DNA of 64,000 nucleotides from Litsea cubeba. Its lineage: Eukaryota > Streptophyta > Magnoliopsida > Laurales > Lauraceae. Positions 44,118 to 54,146 of the stretch are shown here, piece after piece. How positions within the stretch are numbered: position 1 is the first letter of the stretch; each line of letters opens with the position of its first letter. Below the pieces are notes generated by a model. It was given only the letters and a program-made list of their open reading frames with translations. It was not told the origin of the DNA and did not search any database. The translations under genes and the position numbers were made by a program. The stretch lies in NCBI GenBank assembly GCA_012931725.1, contig CM022951.1:13934611-13998610 (forward strand). The letters are read 5' to 3'.

Positions 44118-44706
44118 CCAACGCCGAGATGCCCTTTGATGGCACGTAGGCGCATTTATGGACAGAGGATGGGTTGGGAAAGTAGGTCGCTTATGGTGGA
44201 TCTCAATTAGGTTAAGGTAAGATGTGTAGGATGTTCATTTAGTGGGTCATAGAAATTCAGAGATTGTGAATAACAGCACGATCTTATTGCTAATGTGGCT
44301 TAAAGAGGATAGAGTTGGCCTTTTTTCTCCAACAAGTATATATTTAAGGTGTAAAAATGGACTGTGAGGAATTAATAAAAAGTGATCGCCAAAAAAAAAA
44401 GAAAAAAAGAACAAGACAAAACTCAATAGAAGATATATAGACCTCGTAAGTCGTAACATAGAGTGATATGGAAAATTTACATCAGCAAATATACTTATAT
44501 TATGCGGAGTAAGATTCATTTGATTCAAGCAATTTGTATAAATTTTCGAAGAAATAGATTCGAATGAAGGAGGCGTGCTTCAAAGACTTCAAATACTTGA
44601 AGGGAAAGACTACGTTAAAACTTCATACTATGATCAACAATATACTGTGCTACCATCATTAATGCTCCATACTTTGATTAACCCGATGCTATATATATAT
44701 ATATAT
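44118..44706. other. AT-rich spacer
   Basis: No gene is supported. It ends in an (AT)n run at about 44689-44706 that precedes a MITE. Confidence 0.4.
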
Positions 44707-44803
44707 GGAAGATGCTCATATGAGAATAACTCTCACGATAGTAAGAGAGTAAAGGTGGGGGGCCTCATTGTACCGTGAGAATTACTCTCACAAGAGCATC
44801 TCC
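44707..44803. mobile_element. Small palindromic MITE, copy 1
   Basis: The left end GGAAGATGCTCATATGAGAA and the reverse complement of the right end, GGAGATGCTCTTGTGAGAGT, match, and pairing continues through TAACTCTCACG / TAATTCTCACG. Total about 97 bp, inside an (AT)n target. A related copy lies at 45867-46005. Confidence 0.75.
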
Positions 44804-45137
44804 ATTATATATATTAAAGCAAAGGGGGAGGTGGGCTGTGGGGGTGCCACCTCATCCCTAAAAAGTCTCTTCTTTCAAGAAAATATGCATAAAAAACCCA
44901 CATTATTTTAAGGTGCCACCTCACTTTGGGCTACTATTTCTCTCATAAAACCTCTCTCTAAAACCTCTCTCATAAGAGATTTTTATGAACGTTTGAGTCC
45001 TACTTCTTGCCATTATTCAAATTATAAGCAAATCTTTATAGTAGGTTTGTTTTCTTTTTCTTAGATCTTCAGTCATCAATGGGTCCCATGTTAAATATGT
45101 TTTGTGGGCCCTACCGATGAATGAAATCCAAGCTGTT
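44804..45137. other. AT-rich spacer between the MITE and the duplication
   Basis: Contains GGTGCCACCTCA twice (about 44845 and 44921) and tandem AAAACCTCTCTCTAA-like words. No gene is supported. Confidence 0.4.
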
Positions 45138-45631
45138 GCTCCTTTACTTTCCTTTCAGTTTTTTTCCCCAAATGGATGGTTCCAGTAGTGGGCACCAGTT
45201 CATATTAAATATATTTCAAGATTGGACTCCCGTATTGGTTGAAATCCCAATGGCCTTCTCTTAACCCCCTTTTTTTAAAGAGTGGGCCCCACTGATGGAG
45301 GGAGACAAGCATGTTGGCCATTGTCTGGTTTCTTAATGGATGCAAATCAATTAGTGGGCCCCGCACTTTAACTTATTTCTGCAGTGGGGCCCACTCATGG
45401 ATTAATATAGCTCATTTACTCTCCTTTCAGTTTTTTTTCCCCAAATGGATGGTTCCGGTAGTGGGCACCAGTTCGTATTAAGTATATTTTAAGATTGGAC
45501 TCCAGTATTGGATGAAATCCCAATGGCCTTCTCTTAACCCCTTTTTTCCAAGAGTGGGCCCCACTGATGGAGGGAGGCAAGCTCCGTTGTCTGGTTTCTT
45601 AATGGATGCAAATCAATTAGTGGGCCCCGCA
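45138..45631 (+). repeat. Direct duplication of a ~230-bp noncoding segment
   Basis: Copy 1 (about 45138-45372) and copy 2 (about 45412-45631) share CCAAATGGATGGTTCC(A/G)GTA, GTGGGCACCAGTTC, CAATGGCCTTCTCTTAACCC, GTGGGCCCCACTGATGGAGG and GGATGCAAATCAATTAGTGG. Copy 2 lacks a few bases around AAGCATGTTGGCCATTG. The copies are close, so the event is fairly recent. Confidence 0.85.
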
Positions 45632-45866
45632 CATTTAATATATTATAAAATAAAGTAATGGTCAATGCCTTTAAATTCAAGGGGTCATCGTGATATGTAA
45701 ATTTACTTTATTTTATATTTATTTTCATACATAGAAATTTATTTAATATTCAAAGATAATAATAAAAACTTATTTTACATTTATTTTATCTTAACAATAT
45801 TTCAAAAGAATTCTTAAATTTTAACATATTTTGATTTTTTGTTTGTTGCTAGTATATATATATATA
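45632..45866. other. AT-rich spacer
   Basis: Low-complexity AT-rich DNA ending in an (AT)n run. No gene seen. Confidence 0.4.
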
Positions 45867-46005
45867 GAGATGTTCATATGAGAGTTACTTTCTCGGTACT
45901 ATGAGACTAAGGGGGGACCCATTGGATCTATATATAATGCCAACAACCTAATTATGAAGGTCCTCCCCCCCTTACTCTCACAGTAAATGCTCGTAGGAGC
46001 ATTTC
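45867..46005. mobile_element. Small palindromic MITE, copy 2
   Basis: It starts GAGATGTTCATATGAGAGTT. Its right end contains CTTACTCTCACAGTAAATGC and GAGCATTT, the reverse complement of the family start. Compared with copy 1 it has a longer centre (around ATCTATATATAATGCC). Both copies sit beside (AT)n runs. Confidence 0.65.
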
Positions 46006-46420
46006 AGCTTTAATCAACTTACAATTATGACAGCAGATTTTTTTTTATTGGTAAGAGAATAGATTGAAAGTCACAAAAGGCATATTTCATGATCCAACAT
46101 GTTGTTATAATTTGATTGGTTCATATGCAAACATTTGTATATTGATGACAGTATTACATAACAGACAATTTGTTTATGGTTTTTTGTACTGCTGCTATTT
46201 GTGGAACTACATAATCATTGATGGGATATGTTGACATAAAGCCGATAAATTTGTGGGGGTTAGTAAAATCTTAGAGATATAGGTATTTGTTTGGTCTAGA
46301 AGATTGTTGGTCTAAGGTCATTCTTGTCTGTTTTATGTGATTATGCTGCTGGTTTACTATCATTAAATTGTCGTTGGACCTCTTTCACATCTTGTTAAGT
46401 TGTTTTATCTATGATGGCAG
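46006..46420. other. Probable intron sequence before the terminal exon
   Basis: AT/T-rich DNA ends in a pyrimidine-containing stretch and ATGATGGCAG, a plausible 3' splice site. I found no upstream exon of the same gene in this window. Confidence 0.4.
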
Positions 46421-46665
46421 ACATATTTAGCTGTAAATTCACCCCTGAAAGGGGGCAGGTGACCATGGAGGGAGTAACTACAACAGGTGAGAGCTTCATG
46501 TTCAAGAAATCACTGGTATTTGAGATGGGAACAATGTGCCTTTGCCCATCAGGACATTTCTCAGTTACATTTCAGCTGCCAGGACCTATCCAATCTGAAG
46601 AATTTTTTGGTCTTTTCGGCGACGATGGGATTCTTGAAGGAGTTATGATGATGAAGAGAGATTGA
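46421..46665 (+). CDS. Terminal exon of an alpha-crystallin/HSP20-like (IDM3-type) protein
   Basis: After a splice-acceptor-like GATGGCAG, the frame encodes about 81 residues to a TGA at 46663-46665. It reads GQVTMEGVTTTGESFMFKKS early, then a Cys-Pro-containing turn, FSVTFQLPGPIQSEEFFGLF and a closing GDDGILEG followed by MMMKRD. The sheet-rich pattern, the F-x-LPGP motif and the DGILE end match my memory of plant alpha-crystallin-domain proteins annotated as increased DNA methylation 3-like, which act with the IDM complex in active demethylation. The frame could be opened in phase by a preceding exon (phase 1). An AATAAA follows 70 bases downstream. No preceding exon is in view, so it may be a real gene with a very long intron, or a detached fragment. 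Confidence 0.55.
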
Positions 46666-46734
46666 ACTGGTCATATTAAATGTTCTAGTCAAATGGAGTC
46701 GAATAACAACACAGAAGATGCAGGGAAATAATGT

Positions 46735-46740
46735 AATAAA
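46735..46740 (+). terminator. Putative polyadenylation signal
   Basis: AATAAA at 70 bases after the stop of the IDM3-like exon, in an AT-rich 3' UTR-like stretch. Confidence 0.4.
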
Positions 46741-47459
46741 AGATTAATTTCAACTTGGATCCTCCGGAACTTATATTTTAATCTCAGTTATTGTTTTCAT
46801 TTTGAATAAGTGTATGTCCACACTTCCATTTTGTGTTCTCAAAATTTCTCATGGGGTGTGGATCAGAACTTAATTTATGATTGATGATTTATTCTACAAA
46901 ATGTGGGTGGTTCTTTAAAACTGCACTTGCATTAGTTTATAAATGACCGGCCATTTAATGACCATTAGATTAGCCAGCTAGGAACATCCAGTAGAACTGA
47001 TTAGCGGGCCACTCTACGACGCGACGAATCTGGATGTTCTGGGTCTTTTAACCTAGAGAAATCTTTAGTTAAAAAGGAATGTATTCATTGTCCCCACGTG
47101 TTAAAATCTGAACCGTTTAAAACAATAATAAAATAGCCTCAAATTTTACCTTAATTTGAGTTTATCCTACCGTTAGATTAAAAATCTCCTCTGTTGCTAG
47201 TTACGATTATCACCCAATGGTTAGGGGTTTTCCTTTTTATTTTTGCTTGTTTTAGGGTTTCTTGTAACGGGTGGTGGGCCACATCGTTTGATCCAAACCA
47301 TCGATGGATGTTGGCAACATTAATTTTCTAGTAGAAGAGCCACAATCAAGACATCTAGCCATGGAATGGTTTTCCAACCCACCAACATGGCGGACGTGGT
47401 AGAAATATAACCCATTGCTACGTTATGGGCCATAAACCAGCAAGCAATTTTTCTCAGGA
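46741..47459. other. Spacer up to the MULE at 47469
   Basis: Beyond the putative 3' UTR there is no recognised feature. Confidence 0.4.
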
Positions 47460-47720
47460 CTCTTCTTAGGGTGATTCTAAACGCACCCATAGCTATTGTT
47501 GTACACACCCACATTTTAATTTTTTTTAATTACCAAAATGCCCCCAGGTGAAAGGATGAAATCACCCTTCACCATCAACCTCCTCTCCTCTTCCTTTGGT
47601 TTTGCTGCATTGGACGGTTTCTCAACTCTCATCTCTTATTCCTCTTATTCTTCTTCTTCATTCTCCTTTTTATCCATTGTTTCGTAATTGTTCCTCTGCA
47701 CTCATTCCTGCTCATTGATG

Positions 47721-47776
47721 TTCTTCTTCTTCTTTTTCTTCTTCTTCTTCTTCTTCTTCTTCTTCTTCTTCTTCAT
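47721..47776 (+). repeat. (TTC)n microsatellite in the MULE's left arm
   Basis: About 56 bases of TTC repeats with one interruption. A shorter GAA counterpart lies in the opposite arm (about 49025-49095). Confidence 0.9.
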
Positions 47777-47964
47777 AGGTTTATCATTTTCACATTCTTT
47801 TTAGGTCGTATTTTATGCGTTAGAGATTATAGACGTTTGGAACAAATTGCATGTATTATATTTTCACATTCGAACTACATAATCCATGTTCATTGTGCAA
47901 AACTCGTGTTTGTTTTAGCAATATGCTCGGCATTCCAGAAACGTGCAAAGAATTTCTGCACGGC

Positions 47965-48129
47965 ACATGTTGGATGTGCAAATCCATAATGCACGGCACA
48001 TGTCGGATGTGCATATCCATAATGCACGGCACATGTCGGATGTGTAGGTTAATATTGCACGACACATGTCGGATGTGCAGATTAATATTGCACGGCACAT
48101 GTCGGATGTGCATGTTAATATTGCACGGA
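47965..48129 (+). repeat. 33-bp tandem repeat array, left arm of the MULE
   Basis: Five units start at 47965, 47998, 48031, 48064 and 48097, exactly 33 bases apart. Each unit holds ACATGTCGGATGTGCA and a TAATGCACGGC or TAATATTGCACGGC part. The first unit has T for C in ACATGTTGG. Confidence 0.92.
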
Positions 48130-48683
48130 GATGAACGAAGTATAGGAGTTGACCACAACTTTCGAGTTCGAGTTGATCGCTAAGAAATTTCAGAGTAGTG
48201 ATCAGGCGGGTAAAATACAAATTTTGAAAAAACTTAGAGAATTGGGGAGTCCTTCATCTACTTCCCTTTCATTCCATTTTGCTCAAAATCATACAAGTTT
48301 GATAAAATGCTCAAAATCATACAAGTAAAGACTATACAATCATAATAAAATTGACAAGTTCATCCATTAGATCACGACTCTCAAAAAGTAGCCTCAAATT
48401 CATATAAGTTCATCAAGTTCCAACCAAATCGAAAATATGCAGATTCTACAATCATAACAAAATCTGTCAATAAATGATCCTTTACATCACGGCTATAAAA
48501 AAGTAGCCTTCGTCTACCGATTCATAAAAAAAAATGTATGAACACATCCAGGATAAAATCCCCCAGCTCTCATTCCTTCACGGCTGCGTATGTCGTCGGT
48601 ATGTCACCGACGAGCCATCCATCTGTAAGAAACAATTAAATGTGTCAGTACTTAGCCTGGGATAGGACCATCGGATATTAACC

Positions 48684-48850
48684 TGCACATCCAACATGTG
48701 TTGTGCAATATTACACATGCACATCCAACATGTACCGTGCAAATATGACCTGCACATCCAACATGTGCCGTGCAAATATGATCTGTACATCCAACATGTG
48801 CCGTGCAAATATGACATGCACATCCAACATGTGCCGTGCAGAAATTTTCT
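48684..48850 (-). repeat. 33-bp tandem repeat array, right arm of the MULE (inverted)
   Basis: Five units in opposite orientation, with ACATGT at 48694, 48728, 48761, 48794 and 48827 (one step of 34, the rest 33). In reverse complement each reads GCACGGCACATGTTGGATGT. The units here uniformly have the T variant, unlike most of the left array. Confidence 0.92.
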
Positions 48851-49363
48851 GCACATTTCTGGAATGTCGAGCATATGGCGAAGACTGACACGGGTTTTGC
48901 ACAAATGGACAGGGATTATACAGTTCCAATGTGAAAATATTAACATGTAATTTCGTCCAAACATCTATAATATGTAATGCATAAATTACGAACTAAAAAG
49001 ATTGTAAAAATTAGCTACCTATGAACAAGAGAAGAAGAAGAATAAACCTATGAACAAGAAGAAGAAGAACTGACCTTGAAGAAGAAGAAGAAGCGCTTTG
49101 CAGTGGAGATCGTTGCAGATGGAGAAGAACTGGCGCACAAGTTTTCAAAACCGTCGACGAGGGAATGGAGAAGAACCGGCGCCCAAGTTTTCAAAACCGT
49201 CGACGAGGGAATGGGTTGGAGATGAAATGAGTATGGGCAGTTTGGGTATTATGGTGGGTGGGCTCAACAAAATGTTTTTAAACATAAAATGGGTGTGGTG
49301 AGTTCAGCAAGTGGGTGTGCTCAGCAATAGCTGTGGGTGCATATAGAATCACCCCTCTTCTTA

Positions 49364-49852
49364 TTCTTCTGCTCTGACTCATGCTATATAAATAGGTCAG
49401 ATCCATTTTGGAGTTTGAATTTATAATATATAAACTCATTGGTTCGTACCCCGATGAGGACGGACACCCTGAACCGCAGGAGGGATTCATGATATGTGGA
49501 TGTTTGATTTTGTTTGAAACGTTTGACATAGCTGCGTTGGTTTGTCACCATTGGCGTATCGGTAGTTAACCATTTTGTCAATATAGTTGGGTTGGCTTGA
49601 CGCCATTGGTGTATTGGTCCATAGGGGACAGTCCTCCATGTAAGGAATTGTGTGAAATGTGTCTTTTAAAATTAATGAAACTTGTTTAATGGGTTTATAT
49701 TGGTTGTCACTTATATGATTGTGTTTTGGATGGATGCATTGATCGTGTAAAATATGAAATGAACATAATTGCATATCCAAAGTGAACACCAATGTCTATT
49801 ACAATTGTGACCAATACATCGTCAATCCATACATGTGCAATCTCAGTAATCA
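49364..49852. other. Spacer with a TATA-like box
   Basis: CTATATAAATAGG at about 49384-49396 resembles a core promoter on the plus strand, but no gene follows it. Two related phrases around 49535-49560 and 49590-49612 (CACCATTGGCGTATCGGT, GCCATTGGTGTATTGGT) suggest a small duplication. Confidence 0.4.
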
Positions 49853-51150
49853 TTACAACCAAAATGAACATAGAAAAATTACAATCAACCTATGAAGCTC
49901 CAACAACTTAATTTCCGAAATACATCGATCCAACTCGATCGTCTCATACGTGGCTACATCCGGACTGATAATTTCAGTGAAATATTTTATCCAGACATCG
50001 TGTTCAGCCTCCCAACCTAACGCACAATCAAAACGATGACGGCGCCAATTAGTTGCTACTGGCGGAGTAAGGTGACTCTGTACCAAGAAGACCTGAAATG
50101 TAGAGACAACAATCATTATTATAACAACATTTCCCAAAACATGGACAACACTTTAATGACAGTACACATTGTTCACCTGGACAAAGTGATTCCCGTTGAC
50201 AAAACCGATAGCAGTCTCCCTCCGAGCCGGCGTAGGAACCGATAATGATATGAGAGATAGAAAGGTCAAGCACAACTCATTGGACAAGTGGTATAAGACA
50301 ACATTATATCGCGAAGATATCAAATGTCCCATATCCCGCATCGTCATCCACCTATCATAAGGGGCAGTCCTCCATGTATGACAGGATGTCGCGGAGTTCC
50401 TTAATCCTCCACTTGCCCCATATAACTGTTTGTAGTGATCAACATTGACCTGCAGTTCGCTCAAAAGGTCTTTTCGGACCTGCTGCCATAAGTCCAACAA
50501 TAGCTCTAAAGCCACAGTTGCTATCAGCTGCAGCATCCTTTAAATGAATGATAAAAGGCTACAGGGCACTAGAAAATGTTTCAATAAACGTGGATGCCTT
50601 CAATGATCTGGTGCGGGTAACTCTCAGCTTGTTTGTCCTCTCCACCTTGGGTTTTTTCAGCGATGTTCCACTGCTAACCAATGTAGCAACAGTCGCTGCA
50701 GGGGAGTAGATATCCTTAGCTGATTCTACCAACTCAAATCACTAGGGTCACGTCGAGTAGAAGTGCCAGCCTTCAAAGACGAACGACCTCTAGTTCTTGT
50801 CTTAATTTCATGTTCTATCAGTGATGTACTTTCGGAATGTACAATCTCCCTCAGCTTGCTTAGAAGTTGCTTTTGAATGCCCAAATCAGACTCATTGAAC
50901 CGCTTGACTATCAACTCTATCTCTGGTATGGAATCCAAGGACCTGGTACTGCTCTTCGTAGTAGCTATCTCTGTCGCCAACATATCGAGTTTACACCAAT
51001 GTGCATGTACACAATCCAATGGAATTGGTCAACTGACAGCGTTGTATTCTGCAATATCATGAGTACATGGGAATCCATGTGTGCTTCGAATGACACAGCC
51101 ACATACATCTATGTCAATACCAATTGTATTGGCTCGCTTTGTCTCTGCCA
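49853..51150 (-). pseudogene. MULE transposase pseudogene: SWIM finger followed by OTU-type protease
   Basis: Read on the minus strand, pieces of one protein occur in order. A SWIM zinc finger CGCVIRSTHGFPCTH (51050-51106; C-x-C-x9-C-x-H) is followed by an IPLDCVHAHWCKLDML segment. Next comes a basic linker with KTRTRGRSS and STRRDPSDL near 50740-50800. Then an OTU cysteine-protease domain has catalytic-Cys motif DSNCGFRA (50502-50525), DRWMTMRDMGHLISSRYNVV and a His motif GFVNGNHFVQV, and a tail contains PPVATNWRRH and SPDVATYETIELD. The frame shifts between the OTU Cys motif and the next block, and several stops intervene, so it is dead. The upstream DDE catalytic domain is missing because the copia element begins here. 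Known plant MULE proteins combine a transposase and SWIM finger, and some carry such proteases. The role of the protease is uncertain. Confidence 0.75.
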
Positions 51151-51429
51151 ATTGTAAAGACAGGAGTAACCCAAATGGGTTAACTCAGTCTATTGGTTCA
51201 ACCCAAAACAGCAGGCCCAAATGACTTAGTCATTGGACAGTTTGTGTACAGCTAGCTTTATTGTAATATTTAGATTAGTTTCCTTTAATATCCGAATATC
51301 ACACAAACCAAGGGTTATACTAATTGTAAATGTACACAACATAATATATATTTAAGACAATCGATGCTATCATTATTGATCATCGAATCCATTCCTCAAT
51401 ATTGTCGTCTCCTTGTAGCTTCTGTAATA
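51151..51429 (+). repeat. Probable 5' LTR of the copia element (borders approximate)
   Basis: It lies directly before the primer-binding site and begins with TGT, but its 3' end, TTCTGTAATA, lacks the expected CA, presumably by mutation. No second LTR is in the window for comparison. Confidence 0.5.
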
Positions 51430-51441
51430 TGGTATCAGAGC
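51430..51441 (+). promoter_or_regulatory. Primer-binding site of the copia element
   Basis: TGGTATCAGAGC, an exact complement of the initiator-Met tRNA 3' end. Confidence 0.9.
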
Positions 51442-52038
51442 CTTGATAGCTATTTTGGTCAGTCATGCTCTGGAATACTCATCTCTCGGCATCATCTATC
51501 CATGCAAGAGATCTATTCAAGAGTTTGTGGGATTTTCTACATCAGCATGTTCCAGACACAAGTTCGGCAGTGTCAAAAATCCACTATGATCTAACGTCCA
51601 CTATGATCTAACGTGGCCCACCGGGGATCATTTCAGCCTTTGACAGCCTACATACTCTGGGTCGTCTACATACTTTGGGATTTCTAAACATTTTTTCAAG
51701 ATTTTTACTACATCAGAGGTAAGCCATTGGATCTAATTTGTAGTTATTAATTTTTTGTACTGGTTTTCATCAACTCCATTGAAATACCTGGATTTCCATT
51801 CTTCTTGAGCACAACCTGCTCTAGGAGGATCAAAATTAGTCTGTTAACATTATTTCAAGAGTTGATTGACTGTTGATCATCTTCTGGGGCCCACGCTACA
51901 TGATTTTTCCTCTCCAGAGAGGTCGCCTAGGCTGTTCTTGCCATTTTGTTCAGATCTGAACCTCTGTACTCAGGTCTGCACCATCTAAAATCAGATCTAC
52001 ACCTTCTAAGAGTTATTTAGGAACTTCTGTCTTGTTTC

Positions 52039-52862
52039 TAATGCCTTCTGACCGTGCTAATGGGATCGATGTCATTCTTGATAGGACCAATTATGCATAT
52101 TGGTCTCATCTTATACAAAATTTTCTGAAAGCATCTTATACAAAATTTTCTGAAAGGACAAAAGCTTTGGAAATACATTGTCAGTACCATAGCCCAACCA
52201 GATTCTAAAGACAGCAAGTATGAAGAATGGGAATCCGTAGTTGGAAAAATGAATTCATGGATTGATAATTCTGTCATTCCCTCTATTGGTAATCAATTAG
52301 CTAAATTTTATTATCCAAAAGAAGCTTGGGCTTATTTAACAAGACTCTACACTCAGACTAATACTGCTGGTCACGATCAAATTGAATGGGAAATTAAAAC
52401 TGTTGAGCAAGGAAATGATTCTATTCATGATTTCTATGATAAAATGACTTTTTTTATGGGATCAACTTGCTTTAATGGAGCCTCAATTCAAATCCGCCGA
52501 TGATACTGCAACTTTCCAAGCATATAGGGAAGAAACTTGGCTAGTTCAGTTTCTCATGGCTTTGCGATCTGATTTTGAACATGTCTGTGGATTATTATTG
52601 CATCGATCTCCACTTCCAGCAGTTGATATGGCATTATTAGAGTTATTAGCAGAAGAACAAACACAAAGATCCCTTACCAGAAAGAAATATGTAGACCCTG
52701 AACATGTTTTATCAGCACATGCAATCCCGCCAGAAGCTAAGCGTTCAGTTCGTCCTGGTGTTTCAGATATATACAACCACTGCAAAGAAAATGGCCATTG
52801 GAAATATAACTGTCCCGTTCACCCAAATAGGCAAAATAATAAGTACAGTCGGACTTCTCAAT
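52039..52862 (+). pseudogene. gag: Copia gag pseudogene with two frame changes
   Basis: An ATG at 52039 opens the usual copia Gag start (MPSDRANGIDVILDRTNYAY). A 25-bp tandem duplication (52107-52131 and 52132-52156) throws the frame, which resumes as KLWKYIVSTIAQPDSKDSKY. A second frame change sits in a T-run near 52450, after DFYDKMTF, and the frame resumes with LALMEPQFKSADD. The C-terminal knuckle reads YNHCKENGHWKYNCP, so the first Cys of C-x2-C is Tyr, probably disabling zinc binding. The family normally makes one Gag-Pol polyprotein. The exact copia lineage cannot be told without the reverse transcriptase. Confidence 0.8.
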
Positions 52863-53071
52863 AGCAAGACTTTCGAGGATCGGCATATGCAGCTCCTTAA
52901 CACATGCGCCCATCAAACTAGAATCAGTCCAAGCAATATGCTGCAAATACAACAGATGCTGAAGAGGTTCTTTCGACTTCTCAAATATGCAACAACTGTT
53001 TCTAGCATCCAATTCTACTTCTCCTATGGCTACATGTCCTTCTGATCCAGGTTCGGCAATGACTATGTCTG

Positions 53072-53631
53072 GTGCATCAGGTAAAACAAATTCTGTATGG
53101 TTTTTTTTATTCTGGCGCCTCTTATCATATGACTTGTGAATCTTCCTTATTACATAGTTGTCATCCTCCTTCTAGAAATCTGAAAATACATACAGCAGAT
53201 GATACACCACTACCGGTCATTACAATTGGTTCAGTTTCCACTAAGAATCTATCTCTTAGTACTATACCATGTGTTCCAAACCTATCTGTAAATTTGATCT
53301 CTATTAGTAGTCAATAGACCTCATCTGGTTATCTTGTCTCATTTACATCGAATGGTTGTTCTGTATAGGACACTTGCACCAAGAAGTAGATTGGGACAGA
53401 CCATAGGTCCGGAGGTCTCTATTATCTTCACTCGTTACACCTGCCGGCACAAGCTTCTTCTTCCGTCGCTCTTGCTTCTACAATAGCACCTTTCTCTTTA
53501 TGGCATTCTAGATTAGGACATTTATCTTTGAATAAAATGAAAATTTTACATTCTGCTAGCTGACTTGGAAACATTTCTGTAACAAACATTTCAGATTGTT
53601 TTGGTTGTCGACTTGGTAAGCTATCACACCC
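53072..53631 (+). pseudogene. Copia protease and pre-integrase region, broken by insertion
   Basis: The protease core reads GFFYSGASYHMT, with Tyr where the catalytic Asp of D-S-G should be, so it is inactive. The frame ends at a stop near 53317. Further on, in another frame, LWHSRLGHLSLNKM near 53500-53540 is the pre-integrase signature, with DCFGCRLGKL just before the break at 53631. The sequence then jumps to gypsy element B. Confidence 0.75.
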
Positions 53632-54044
53632 CCGGACCGAGGTCCCGCTAAACGAGGCCTTAATCCGGGGTCGTGGCGCGACGGGCCGGAAAATTCCGCC
53701 CGCACACGCTAGTTTCCCACAGGTTTCCGCAGTAAGGATTCCCGAAATCCGATCCAACAGTGATAAATAAGAATCACTTTCATACAAAGAACTTACGCGG
53801 AAGCATTGTAGCAAACATAAAAGTCTCTCACAAACGGGTATAAGATGAGAACGCACGAGACTAGCATCAAAAAGAGAAACATTCCATTGGTAGGCCCCAA
53901 AGTTAGTTTAAAGTTAATACAAAAGTAAAGTTAGCCATTAATTACAATTTTTCCCAAAAAGTATAAGCCAACAATGGCCACAACAAAAACCCAAAATGTA
54001 TAGTATCTATTCCCAAAATGTGATCGCAGCTCCAAAACAACCCG

Positions 54045-54146
54045 ACGTCTAAACGACATCATCGAGCTGCCACTCGCCCTCCACAAGGACTATGGGTTCC
54101 GCCTCGAAGTGCGCCTCGACCGCGAGGGGCTCGACATCTGGCACCA
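54045..54146 (-). other. GC-rich short ORF after a splice-acceptor-like site, LTR of element B
   Basis: On the minus strand, after CTTGGTGCCAG, a frame reads an acidic peptide beginning near VPDVEPLAVEAHFEAEPIVL and ending at TAG about 30 residues on. Position near the 3' end of the LTR and acidic composition parallel the ORF in the LTRs of element A, but there is no clear sequence identity. Function unknown. Confidence 0.35.

Larger units (their letters stand above)
47469..49354. mobile_element. Long-armed MULE, 1886 bp, TSD CTCTTCTTA
   Basis: CTCTTCTTA directly precedes (47460-47468) and follows (49355-49363). The left end GGGTGATTCTAAACGCACCC and the reverse complement of the right end, GGGTGATTCTATATGCACCC, match. 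Inverted similarity continues far inside (CACACCCAC, then a TTCTTCTT/AAGAAGAA region), up to opposite-facing arrays of a 33-bp repeat at 47965-48129 and 48690-48850. Arms of roughly 0.7 kb flank a centre of about 0.5 kb. There is no transposase. Cys- and Met-rich frames on both strands come from translating the repeats. Confidence 0.88.
51151..53631 (+). mobile_element. Ty1/copia element, 5' part, interrupted by gypsy element B
   Basis: A short LTR-like segment (about 51151-51429, starting TGTAAAGACAGG) is followed by an exact initiator-Met primer-binding site, then gag with a zinc knuckle, protease and the start of the pre-integrase domain. It stops abruptly at 53631, where the terminus of gypsy element B begins. 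The rest of pol should resume beyond the right window edge, after element B. Multiple frameshifts and lost key residues make it inactive. It is inserted in the MULE pseudogene to its left. Confidence 0.8.

Noticed and set aside
47851..48183. Cys/Met-rich repeat frames on both strands, and their counterparts at 48578-48964
   Set aside because: They arise from the 33-bp repeat arrays, which are open in several frames because unit length is a multiple of three.
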